Assembly: GCF_000225525.1 (NCBI RefSeq)
Contig: NZ_AGBF01000038.1
Span: 1-47,412 of the forward strand
Reading direction: 5' to 3'
Source of the DNA: Streptomyces zinciresistens K42
GTDB taxonomy: Bacteria > Actinomycetota > Actinomycetes > Streptomycetales > Streptomycetaceae
DNA: 47,412 nucleotides
Part shown: positions 24,756 through 32,672 of the stretch, in pieces
Position numbering within the stretch: position 1 is the first letter of the stretch
Layout of the letters: each line of letters starts with the position of its first letter
The notes under the pieces: generated by a model
Database searches by the model: none
Told to the model about the DNA's origin: nothing
The model's input: only the letters and a program-made list of their open reading frames with translations
Made by a program: the position numbers and the translations under genes

Positions 24756-25537
24756 CCCCCGTGGACCTGCTCACCGAGGGTGAGCTGACCGTGCGCGGCC
24801 GCATCAGCGAGGCGTCCAACGCGGCGCTCCTGTGCACCGTCCTCCTCGACGGCCGGGAGGCGTCCTGCGTCTACAAGCCCGTCGCGGGCGAGCGGCCGCT
24901 GTGGGACTTCCCCGACGGCACCCTCGCGGAGCGCGAGGCCGCCGCCTACGCGGTCTCCGAGGCGACCGGCTGGGGGCTCGTACCGCCCACCGTGCTGCGC
25001 GACGGCCCGTACGGCGAGGGCATGGTCCAGCTGTGGATCGAGGTGTCGGCCGAGGCGGAACTGCTGGCCCTGGTGGACGGCGAGGAGCCCGCCGAGGGCT
25101 GGAAGGCGATCGGCTTCGCCGAGGTCGGCGAGGGCCGCACCGCCCTGCTCGTGCACGCCGACGACGAACGGCTGCGGCGCCTGGCCGTCCTGGACGCCGT
25201 CCTCAACAACGCCGACCGCAAGGGCGGCCATCTGCTGCCGACCGGGGACGGCCGGCTCTACGGCATCGACCACGGCGTCACCTTCCACACCGAGGACAAG
25301 CTGCGCACCCTGCTGTGGGGCTGGGCGGGGGAGCCGCTGACCGCGGAGGCCCTGCGGGTGCTCGGCACCCTCCAGGAGGCGCTGGAGGAGGGCGGCGCCC
25401 TGGCGGTGCGGCTCGCCGGGCTGCTCACCGGGGCCGAGGTGGCCGCCACGCGCGCGCGGGTCGGCGCGCTGCTCGCCACCGGCCGCCACCCGCAGCCGGG
25501 CGGCGAGTGGCCCGCCATCCCCTGGCCCCCCGTCTAG
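24719..25537 (+). CDS. SCO1664-family protein, kinase-like fold suspected
   Basis: A 272-residue protein from the ATG at 24719, inside the 3' end of the DUF3090 gene with GGAAGGA upstream. The family is conserved in actinobacteria and uncharacterised. Near residues 155-190 it has LNNADRKGGHLL followed by YGIDHGVTFH. This recalls the catalytic and metal-binding loops (Asp-Arg...Asn/His, then Ile-Asp-His/Gly) of phosphatidylinositol-kinase-like and HipA-like proteins. An early VYKPVAGERPLWDFP segment could hold the ATP-binding lysine. A small-molecule or protein kinase is plausible, not shown. Confidence 0.85.
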   Translation: MSAPERIPPRSVTPVDLLTEGELTVRGRISEASNAALLCTVLLDGREASCVYKPVAGERPLWDFPDGTLAEREAAAYAVSEATGWGLVPPTVLRDGPYGEGMVQLWIEVSAEAELLALVDGEEPAEGWKAIGFAEVGEGRTALLVHADDERLRRLAVLDAVLNNADRKGGHLLPTGDGRLYGIDHGVTFHTEDKLRTLLWGWAGEPLTAEALRVLGTLQEALEEGGALAVRLAGLLTGAEVAATRARVGALLATGRHPQPGGEWPAIPWPPV

Positions 25538-25561
25538 CGCGGTGACCGGGCGTCCCGGCGG

Positions 25562-25589
25562 CACCGGCCGCGCAGCACGGCGGCCGGTG
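25562..25589 (+). terminator. Hairpin after SCO1664-family gene
   Basis: CACCGGCCGC at 25562-25571 pairs with GCGGCCGGTG at 25580-25589, a 10-bp stem with an 8-nt loop, 25 bp after the stop. It may end the upstream transcript, leaving mshC with its own promoter. Confidence 0.6.
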
Positions 25590-25666
25590 TCCCGCAAGGG
25601 CGCCTTACCGGTCATCCGGCCTGGTCCGGTTCGTGTACGGAACATCCGTCCGGTTAGGCTCATGAC

Positions 25667-26896
25667 ATGTATGCCTGGCCCGCTTCTGAGGTCCCCGCCC
25701 TGCCCGGTCAGGGCCGCGACCTGAGGATCCACGACACCGCGACCGGGGAGCAGGTCACCCTGGACCCCGGCCCCGTCGCCCGTATCTACGTCTGCGGCAT
25801 CACGCCGTACGACGCGACCCATCTGGGGCACGCGGCGACCTACAACGCGTTCGACCTCGTCCAGCGCGTGTGGCTCGACACCAAGCGCCAGGTCCACTAC
25901 GTCCAGAACGTCACCGACGTCGACGATCCGCTCCTGGAGCGGGCGCGGCGCGACGCCGTCGACTGGGTGGCCCTCGCGGAGAAGGAGACCGCCCTCTTCC
26001 GCGAGGACATGACCGCCCTGCGCATGCTGCCGCCGCGGCACTACGTCGGCGCCGTCGAGGCCATACCCGGCATCGTCCCGCTGGTCGAGCGGCTGCGGGA
26101 CGCCGGCGCCGCCTACGAACTCGACGGCGACGTCTACTTCTCCGTCGAGTCCGACCCGGACTTCGGCAAGGTGTCGAACCTCGACGCCGCCGCCATGCGG
26201 CTGCTGTCCGCCGAGCGCGGCGGCGACCCCGACCGGCCCGGCAAGAAGAACGCCCTCGACCCGATGCTGTGGATGGCGGCCCGCGAGGGCGAGCCCAGCT
26301 GGGACGGCGGTTCGCTCGGCCCCGGCCGGCCCGGCTGGCACATCGAGTGCGTCGCCATCGCCCTGGACCACCTCGGCATGGGCTTCGACGTCCAGGGCGG
26401 CGGCTCCGACCTGGCCTTCCCGCACCACGAGATGGGCGCCTCGCACGCCCAGGTGCTGACCGGCGAGTTCCCCATGGCCAAGGCGTACGTGCACGCGGGC
26501 ATGGTCGGACTGCACGGCGAGAAGATGTCCAAGTCCAAGGGCAACCTCGTCTTCGTGTCGCGGCTGCGCCGCGACGGCGTCGACCCCGCCGCCATCCGGC
26601 TCGCCCTGCTGGCCCACCACTACCGCTCCGACTGGGAGTGGACCGACCAGGTGCTCCAGGACGCCGTCGCCCGCCTGGAGCGCTGGCGTGCCGCCGTCTC
26701 CCGCCCCGACGGGCCGCCCGCCGAGGCGCTCGTCGAGGAGATCCGCGACGCCCTCGCCGACGACCTCGACGCACCCGCCGCGCTCGCCGCGGTGGACCGC
26801 TGGGCCGAAGCGCAGCGCGAGCGGGGCGGCACGGACACGGGTGCCCCCGGTGTGGTGTCGCGGGCCGTGGACGCGCTGCTGGGCGTCGCCCTCTAG
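25667..26896 (+). CDS. mshC: Cysteine:glucosaminyl-inositol ligase (mycothiol synthesis)
   Basis: A 409-residue paralogue of cysteinyl-tRNA synthetase that joins L-cysteine to GlcN-Ins, the penultimate step of mycothiol synthesis. The HIGH-type motif is THLGH at residues 51-55 with zinc/cysteine-binding Cys43 before it. [15 protein letters not shown] is the second Cys/His region, and KMSKS is at 286-290. The tRNA-binding C-terminal domain of CysS is missing, and the start [10 protein letters not shown] is characteristic of MshC. A TAGGCT -10-like hexamer 6 bp before the ATG suggests a leaderless transcript. Confidence 0.95.
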   Translation: MYAWPASEVPALPGQGRDLRIHDTATGEQVTLDPGPVARIYVCGITPYDATHLGHAATYNAFDLVQRVWLDTKRQVHYVQNVTDVDDPLLERARRDAVDWVALAEKETALFREDMTALRMLPPRHYVGAVEAIPGIVPLVERLRDAGAAYELDGDVYFSVESDPDFGKVSNLDAAAMRLLSAERGGDPDRPGKKNALDPMLWMAAREGEPSWDGGSLGPGRPGWHIECVAIALDHLGMGFDVQGGGSDLAFPHHEMGASHAQVLTGEFPMAKAYVHAGMVGLHGEKMSKSKGNLVFVSRLRRDGVDPAAIRLALLAHHYRSDWEWTDQVLQDAVARLERWRAAVSRPDGPPAEALVEEIRDALADDLDAPAALAAVDRWAEAQRERGGTDTGAPGVVSRAVDALLGVAL

Positions 26897-26915
26897 CGAG
26901 CCGTACCAGCCCTGT

Positions 26916-26963
26916 GAGGGCGCTTCCTCCCGGCCTGTCCCCGGCGCCGGAGGGAGCGCCCTC
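26916..26963 (+). terminator. Terminator after mshC
   Basis: A long stem, 26916-26934 against 26946-26963, is near-perfect: GAGGGCGCT pairs with AGCGCCCTC and CCTCC with GGAGG, with one wobble and a bulge. It lies 19 bp after the mshC stop. Confidence 0.8.
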
Positions 26964-27182
26964 TTCGCGCCCGGCCCCTCGGCGCCCGTCCGTCCAGAAG
27001 CGGGCGGGGCGGGCGTTCGGGCGGTCCGTACGGCTGCCGATGCCGCGCTCCCGTGCCGGGCGGATGCCGCACGTCCCTGTCGAGACGCCGTCGACGGCCC
27101 CGGGGGCGGCCCGGCTGTGGTGGGGTGGGGGCAGCCGACCCGGACCCGCGGTCGGCCGGTCCCGTACGCGGAACGACGCTCC

Positions 27183-27338
27183 GTGGCCCCCGAACACCGC
27201 TCCTTCGCGCCGCAGTTCACCCGCCGCCGGCTCCTCACGGCCGCCGCGTACCGGGGCTGCCTCTACCTCCCCAACGCCCGCTCCACCACCCCGCCGGCGC
27301 CGGAGACGACGTACGAGGTGCTCTCGGTCCCGGCGTGA
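27183..27338 (+). CDS. Short hypothetical protein
   Basis: A possible 51-residue protein from a GTG at 27183: APEHRSFAPQFTRRRL, then LTAAAYRGCLYLPNA, ending YEVLSVPA. Third codon positions are G or C in all but one codon after the start, which is strong coding bias, and a terminator hairpin follows 8 bp after the stop. Upstream in-frame codons lose this bias, supporting the start. No clear ribosome site and no family recognised. Confidence 0.5.
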   Translation: MAPEHRSFAPQFTRRRLLTAAAYRGCLYLPNARSTTPPAPETTYEVLSVPA

Positions 27339-27345
27339 GACCAGT

Positions 27346-27376
27346 GCCGGGGGCGGTGCGCCGCACCGACCCCGGC
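27346..27376. terminator. Bidirectional terminator between convergent genes
   Basis: A 14-bp stem GCCGGGGGCGGTGC/GCACCGACCCCGGC with one mismatch and a 3-nt loop. It lies between the stop of the short plus-strand ORF and the stop of the PAC2 gene at 27380. Confidence 0.78.
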
Positions 27377-27379
27377 CCG

Positions 27380-28402
27380 TCAGTCCTCCGACGAGTCGTC
27401 GTCCTCGTCGCCGCCCCGGTCCCGTTCCCGGTCCGTGTCCCGGCCGCCCGGCTTCGGCGGCCTGGACGGGCGCGTGCGGCCGCCGGGACTGTCCCGCAGA
27501 TACGGGGTACCGGGCCCGGCGTCCCCGCCGTCGGCCGTGGCGTGCCCGCTGGCCGGGGGGCCGCCGTCCCGCCGCCGCAGATAGCGCTCGAACTCCCGGG
27601 CGATCGCCTCGCCCGACGCCTCCGGCAGCTCCGCGGTGTCCCGGGCCTCCTCCAGCGTCTGCACGTACTCCGCGACCTCGCTGTCCTCGGCGGCCAGCTG
27701 GTCCACGCCCACCTGCCAGGCGCGCGCGTCCTCGGGCAGCTCGCCCAGCGGGATGCGCACGTCGATCAGGTCCTCGAGCCGGTTGATCAGGGCCAGCGTC
27801 GCCTTCGGGTTGGGCGGCTGGGAGACGTAGTGCGGTACGGCGGCCCACAGCGAGACCGCCGGTACGCCCGCGTGCGTGCACGCCTCCTGGAGGATGCCGA
27901 CGATGCCCGTGGGCCCCTCGTACTTGGTCTCCTCCAGGTCCATCCGCCGGGCCAGGTCCGCGTCGGACGTGGTCCCGCTGATCGGGACCGGACGCGTGTG
28001 CGGGGTGTCGCCGAGCAGGGCACCCAGGATCACCACCAGCTCCACGCCCAGCTCGTGCGCGAAGCCCAGGAGCTCGTTGCAGAACGAGCGCCACCGCATG
28101 GACGGTTCGATACCGCGGACCAGGACGAGGTCGCGCGGTTTGTCACCGCCGACGCGGACCACCGACAGCCGCGTCGTCGGCCACGTGATCTTGCGCACTC
28201 CGCCGTCCAGCCACACCGTGGGGCGGTTCACCTGGAAGTCGTAGTAGTCCTCGGCGTCCAGCGCCGCGAACACCTCGCCCTTCCACTCCCTGTCGAGATG
28301 CGCGACCGCGGTGGAGGCGGCGTCGCCGGCGTCGTTCCAGCCCTCGAACGCGGCCACCATGACCGGGTCGATCAGCTCGGGAACCCCCTCGAGCTCGATC
28401 AC
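27380..28402 (-). CDS. PAC2-family protein
   Basis: A 340-residue protein of the PAC2 (proteasome assembly chaperone 2) family, common in actinobacteria. The start is a GTG at 28402 with a perfect AAGGAGG nearby, 12 codons inside the longer frame. VMVAAFEGWNDAGDAAS near the N-terminus, LVLVRGIEPSMRWRSF and VPAVSLWAAVPHYVSQPPNP are typical family stretches. The last 40 residues are charged and disordered. Its bacterial role is not settled; a link to the actinobacterial proteasome is known only by family name. Confidence 0.9.
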   Translation of the reverse strand: MIELEGVPELIDPVMVAAFEGWNDAGDAASTAVAHLDREWKGEVFAALDAEDYYDFQVNRPTVWLDGGVRKITWPTTRLSVVRVGGDKPRDLVLVRGIEPSMRWRSFCNELLGFAHELGVELVVILGALLGDTPHTRPVPISGTTSDADLARRMDLEETKYEGPTGIVGILQEACTHAGVPAVSLWAAVPHYVSQPPNPKATLALINRLEDLIDVRIPLGELPEDARAWQVGVDQLAAEDSEVAEYVQTLEEARDTAELPEASGEAIAREFERYLRRRDGGPPASGHATADGGDAGPGTPYLRDSPGGRTRPSRPPKPGGRDTDRERDRGGDEDDDSSED

Positions 28403-28613
28403 CCAGCGCCTCCTTCCGACGTGCCCTCGCCTGACCACACAACCTTACGGCGTGCGGCGGGGGCGCCCGCAGCCCCCTGCGCGGGGGATGAACGGATCAC
28501 TGCCCCGTTCACGACCCCGGAACACCCGCCGAGAGATCCGATGTCCGGCGAAAGCCACAGGGTGTGATGAAGGGGACGCCGGGGGTGCGCCGAAGGCCGT
28601 CGCGGCCGCCCGG

Positions 28614-29285
28614 TCACAGGGACGCGCGCAGCCACTGCTCCACGCTCGCGATGTGCGCCGTCGCCCACGACCGCGCTGCCTCCGCGTCCCGGTCCCGCAG
28701 CGCCGCCAGGATCGCCCGGTGCTCGTGCAGGGTGCGGCTGACCGCGTCCTCCTGGGTCAGTCCCCGCCACACGCGCGCGCGGGTCGTCGGCCCCGACAGC
28801 CCGTCGAGCAGCGAGCACAGCACCGAGTTGCCCGAGGTCTGCACGATGCCCCGGTGGAACTCCAGGTCGCCCGCGACGAGTTCCTCCACCGACGGGGCGT
28901 CGCCGAGCCGGTCCAGCTGCCCGGCGAGCACGTCCAGTTGCTGCTCGCTGATGCGCGCGGCGGCCATCGCGGTCGCGGCCGGCTCCAGGATGCGCCGCAC
29001 GGCGAGGAACTCCAGCACCGTGTCGTCCCGGTGGAAGTCGACGACGAAACTCAGCGCCTCCAGCAGCAGTTGCGGGTCCAGGCTCGTGACGTAGGTGCCG
29101 TCGCCCTGCCGCACGTCCAGGATGCGGATCAGCGACAGGGCCCGTACCGCCTCCCGCAGCGAGTTGCGGGACAGCCCCAGTGCGGCGGCGAGCTCGCTCT
29201 CCTTGGGCAGCCGGTCGCCGGGCCGCAGCGCGCCTGAGACGATCATGCCCTTGATCTTCTCGATCGCCTCGTCGGTGACTGCCAT
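28614..29285 (-). CDS. FadR-type GntR-family transcriptional regulator
   Basis: A 223-residue regulator with a winged helix-turn-helix at about residues 8-70 (LPKESELAAALGLSRNSLREAVRALSLIRIL) and an FCD effector domain behind it. The FCD domain shows the metal-binding pattern DLEFHRGIVQTSGN and HEHRAILAAL. It lies downstream of the NACHT gene on the same strand, 136 bp away, with an inverted repeat in the gap. Its target genes are not evident; autoregulation is likely, control of a neighbouring carbon-use gene possible. Confidence 0.88.
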   Translation of the reverse strand: MAVTDEAIEKIKGMIVSGALRPGDRLPKESELAAALGLSRNSLREAVRALSLIRILDVRQGDGTYVTSLDPQLLLEALSFVVDFHRDDTVLEFLAVRRILEPAATAMAAARISEQQLDVLAGQLDRLGDAPSVEELVAGDLEFHRGIVQTSGNSVLCSLLDGLSGPTTRARVWRGLTQEDAVSRTLHEHRAILAALRDRDAEAARSWATAHIASVEQWLRASL

Positions 29286-29319
29286 GCCCCGGCCTCCGTG
29301 TCCTTCAGGACGTCGTCCC

Positions 29320-29334
29320 AGACGTCCGACGTCT
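29320..29334. promoter_or_regulatory. Candidate operator upstream of FadR-type regulator
   Basis: A perfect inverted repeat AGACGT-CCG-ACGTCT lies 35 bp before the regulator start codon. Additional ACGTC half-sites flank it on both sides (29310-29313 and 29336-29340). This is the expected size of a GntR-family site and suggests autoregulation. Confidence 0.5.
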
Positions 29335-29421
29335 CACGTCATTATGCGGGCTCCGCCCCCGGTGCCGACGGCCTCGCGGCAGCCGTGGGCACCGGCCCCG
29401 CACGCCGTCGCGCGGCCGGTG

Positions 29422-32346
29422 TCAGCCCCCGACGCCCAGAGGCCGGTCCGCCGGGCACGCGACCGGCTCCGCGGCCAGCTGCCGCTGGAGCCGCAGATGC
29501 CGGAACTCGTAGTACGCCCCCGACTGCCGCAGCACGCCCCGGCGGTGCGCCTCGTCCAGGAACGCCATGCACCGCCATGGCATACGGCCCGACGCCGCGA
29601 GCCAGATCCGGGCGACCGCGAGCCGCCCCCAGGCGCTGAGGGCGAGCGCGGCCGTGCCCACCGGAACCCACAGCTGGGTGCCCGCCTGCACGAACCCGCC
29701 CCAGTCCCGGGACATCGTCACGACCGGCACGCAGACGACCGCGGTCGCCAGGGCGGCGAGCGCGCCGCGCGCCAGGGACGCCGTGCGGTCGGTGCGCAGC
29801 GAGGACCGGGGCCCGGCCGCGCGCATCACGTCGGACGGCGTGCTCAGGGCGTGGTACACCCCGCAGACGCAGCCGCCGACCAGGCCCACCAGCACACCGG
29901 CGGCCAGGATCGGCGGCAGCAGCCGCCCGGCCGTGCCCCGGGACGAGCCCTCGGTGAGCCAGTCGCGGGCCCGCGGCGGAAGCTCCGACCGCAGGCCCGC
30001 CGCGTCGGCCGTGCGCAGGCCGTCCCGGGTCGCCAGCCGTACGACGACGGCGCCGTCCCGTGCCTCGAACGCCGTGCGCCGGGCGGTGAAGGCGTCGCAG
30101 GACCGCCCGGTCACCAGGGGCAGCCGGCAGTTCGGCGGGGACGTCCGCCGCGGATAGGCCACGGGACGGGCGTCGCGCGCCGGATACAGCAGCGTGCCCC
30201 GCAGCGGCCGCCCGGTCGTCGCGAAGCGCACCCCGTGCCGCTCCCGGAACTCCCAGCCGCCGATCCGCCGCCCGTCCAGCCCCTCCTTCGGCGCCGACTT
30301 GAGCACGGTCACGCCCACCGCCGCCAGGCCCCCGGCGGTCGTGGCGGCCACCCCGACCAGCAGGGCGGCGGCGGTGCCCCGCACCAGCCGGGCCGCGAGG
30401 CCCCGGACGACCCGGCCGGGCCGGGCCAGCGGCGCGCTGTCCCGCTCCGCACGCCGGGTGGCACCCAGCAGCAGGACACCCCCGGCGACGCCGCAGACCG
30501 TCCCGAACAGCGCCGTCCAGGGACTGTCCGCCACCCCGGCGAGCACGGCCGTGAGCACCGCCGCCCCGAGCGCCGCCAGGGCGCCCCCGCAGCCGCGCGC
30601 CGCCGCACGGCCCCGGTGGCCGCCCGCCCAGGGCAGGCTGAGCGGGCGGGGACGCCGGGACAGCCCGGCGATCCCGAAGAACAGGCAGAACAGCAGGGCG
30701 AAGAGGCAGCCGGCGAGCAGGTCGGGCAGCCATCCGTCGGTCACCGCGCCGAAGCGGAAGCCGAACCGCAGATCGTCGGTGAACGCGAACCCCGCCCACA
30801 GCACCGCGGCGGCCGCCGTCGCGACCGCCAACTGGCGGCGCAGGAAGGCCGCCCGGGGCACCCTGCCGCCGGCCGGGGGCAGCAGGAACGCCACGCCGAA
30901 GGCATAGCCCAGGCTCTGGCCCACGAGTGTCATCAGCAGCGAGGCGGAGTCGTCCACCGTGGCCGGATCGCTCCACGCCCGGCTCAGCAGCGCGGGGATC
31001 AGCAGGAGCGCGTTGACCACGATCGCGACCAGTCCCGGCGCGTACACGCGCAGCAGCCGGGGCGTCATCGACTCCAGCTCCCACCAGCCGAACCGGGCCG
31101 TCCCGCGCCGGTCCAGCTCCCGCGCCAGCCGCCCGAGCCGGCGCTTCGCCTCCGCGGCGCCGTGCGCCCCGGTGTCGGTGAACGCGGCGGGCACGAACGC
31201 CTCCAGCAGGTGCTCCTCGATGTGCGCGCCCGTGGGGAAGCGCACCCGGTCCAGCAGTTCGGCCGGGTCCCGGGTCCGGTCGCCGTAGACGGTCCGGGCC
31301 AGCGCCACCATCAGCGGAACCGTCAGCACCGCCGCCAGCTGGTCGTCCGGGTCCCGGGCCAGCCGCTCCAGCACGGGCGTCCACACCGTCGTACGGAGGG
31401 CTCCGGCGGCGGGCAGCGGCCGGGCCGTGCGCTCCAGATGCGCCGCCGACTGCCCGATCTCCAGCGGCAGCAGCCGGACCACCTGCGCGGCGGTGAGGAC
31501 GTCGCCCTCGTCGACCGCGGTCCGCCAGGCCCGGGGACGGCTCGTGAGCAACAGCGGCAGATCGTCGTCGAGTTCGGAGTTGATCCGCCGTACGGCCATC
31601 CCGTACACGTCCTCGGGCAGTTCGTCGAACCCGTCCAGGACGGGCAGCACCAGTCCGCTGTCCAGCAGGGCGCGCGCCAGGGTGCGCTGTCCGCCGGCGG
31701 GCAGCGCCAGCGGGCGGTGCTCGGCGGCCAGCCGCTCGGCGAGCCAGTCGCGCAGCCCGGTGTGGCGGGGGTCCCACCCGGCCGGCTGGAAGATCACCGG
31801 GACGGGGCCGCCGGCCTGCCGCTCGGCGAGCCTGCCCAGCGTGAACCGCAGGGCGAGCACGGTCTTGCCCGAGCCGGGACCGCCCAGCACCACCAGCCGG
31901 CGGCCCGGCACGCTCCCGAACGCGGCCACGACGTCGCCGAGTCGCCGCTCGCCGTCACGCTGCGTGGGGATGCGGCGGACGTTCTCCGGGTGGTCGGCGA
32001 GCCGCGGGTCCGCCGCCGTCCAGCGCACGTCCACCGGCTCCGGGTCCTGGAGCCTGCGCAGCCGGAACTCCGCAGCCCACTGCTCCCGTACGGCGTCGGC
32101 CAGTTGGTCGGCGGCCCGGCGCCGTACGTCGTCGCCCGGCTGCGGCGGCGGGTCGGCGTCGCCGCGCAACACGTCGGCCAGCAGCGCCGCCACGGACACC
32201 ACGGCGCCGATCACGGAGACGAGGACGCTCTCGGAGGCCACGTCGTCGATCGTGCGCAGCACGCTCGCCAGCGCCACCAGGGCCGCCCCGCACACCCCGA
32301 ACATCACGCGGCGGCGCAGTCGCGCGCCCCGCCATCCGCCACTCAT
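29422..32346 (-). CDS. Membrane-bound NACHT-domain NTPase
   Basis: A 974-residue protein. Two hydrophobic segments at about residues 14-60 are followed by a NACHT-type STAND ATPase domain: GGPGSGKT at 155-162, LPVLDGFDELP at 234-244 and LLLTSRP at 265-271. The second half has about ten more hydrophobic segments, and the end (MPWRCMAFLDEAHRRGVLRQ...YEFRHLRLQRQL) matches the tail of many streptomycete NACHT proteins. I start at the ATG at 32346; the frame runs 400 codons further but that part is antisense to glpD. STAND NTPases act as ligand-triggered switches in defence or signalling; the trigger here is unknown. Confidence 0.87.
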   Translation of the reverse strand: MSGGWRGARLRRRVMFGVCGAALVALASVLRTIDDVASESVLVSVIGAVVSVAALLADVLRGDADPPPQPGDDVRRRAADQLADAVREQWAAEFRLRRLQDPEPVDVRWTAADPRLADHPENVRRIPTQRDGERRLGDVVAAFGSVPGRRLVVLGGPGSGKTVLALRFTLGRLAERQAGGPVPVIFQPAGWDPRHTGLRDWLAERLAAEHRPLALPAGGQRTLARALLDSGLVLPVLDGFDELPEDVYGMAVRRINSELDDDLPLLLTSRPRAWRTAVDEGDVLTAAQVVRLLPLEIGQSAAHLERTARPLPAAGALRTTVWTPVLERLARDPDDQLAAVLTVPLMVALARTVYGDRTRDPAELLDRVRFPTGAHIEEHLLEAFVPAAFTDTGAHGAAEAKRRLGRLARELDRRGTARFGWWELESMTPRLLRVYAPGLVAIVVNALLLIPALLSRAWSDPATVDDSASLLMTLVGQSLGYAFGVAFLLPPAGGRVPRAAFLRRQLAVATAAAAVLWAGFAFTDDLRFGFRFGAVTDGWLPDLLAGCLFALLFCLFFGIAGLSRRPRPLSLPWAGGHRGRAAARGCGGALAALGAAVLTAVLAGVADSPWTALFGTVCGVAGGVLLLGATRRAERDSAPLARPGRVVRGLAARLVRGTAAALLVGVAATTAGGLAAVGVTVLKSAPKEGLDGRRIGGWEFRERHGVRFATTGRPLRGTLLYPARDARPVAYPRRTSPPNCRLPLVTGRSCDAFTARRTAFEARDGAVVVRLATRDGLRTADAAGLRSELPPRARDWLTEGSSRGTAGRLLPPILAAGVLVGLVGGCVCGVYHALSTPSDVMRAAGPRSSLRTDRTASLARGALAALATAVVCVPVVTMSRDWGGFVQAGTQLWVPVGTAALALSAWGRLAVARIWLAASGRMPWRCMAFLDEAHRRGVLRQSGAYYEFRHLRLQRQLAAEPVACPADRPLGVGG

Positions 32347-32672
32347 GTCCCCCGACGCTCCCCGTGCAGACCGAACCGTGCTCAAGCACCGTTCTAGCGG
32401 CCCCGTCACCTGCGGGCCGGTCATTCCACGGGAGGCGGGAGGGGCGCACGGGAGCAGTCCGAGGGCTGCCGGAAGCCAGCCGCGGCGGACTTGGAGCATG
32501 TGTTCCACAGGTGGACGAAAGGGGCGGCTCCCCGTGCGGGAGACCGCCCCCTCGGCGGTGGTCGGCCCCGGTGCACGGGGCCGCGCCCGTGCGGTCCGGT
32601 CCGGCCGGGGCGGTGGCCGCGCCGGCGCCGCGCGGGACGCGTCCGGCGGTGTACCCGCGCGGCGCCTCGGGG
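32347..32672. other. Gap between NACHT gene and glpD, with terminator hairpins
   Basis: This 326-bp stretch lies downstream of glpD and upstream of the NACHT gene, both on the minus strand. A stem at 32521-32532/32538-32550 (GGGGCGG/CCGCCCC plus CTCCC/GGGAG with a bulge) and a second at 32563-32583 (CGGCCCCG/CGGGGCCG) are likely terminators of the glp operon. I see no gene here. Confidence 0.6.

Noticed and set aside
25639..25660. SigR-type promoter before mshC
   Set aside because: GGAAC at 25639 and GTT at 25653 are only 9 bp apart, far from the spacing of about 18 bp needed.
24185..27238. A 1,017-codon minus-strand open frame across DUF3090, SCO1664 and mshC genes
   Set aside because: The plus-strand genes have clear families and motifs; the antisense product has none.
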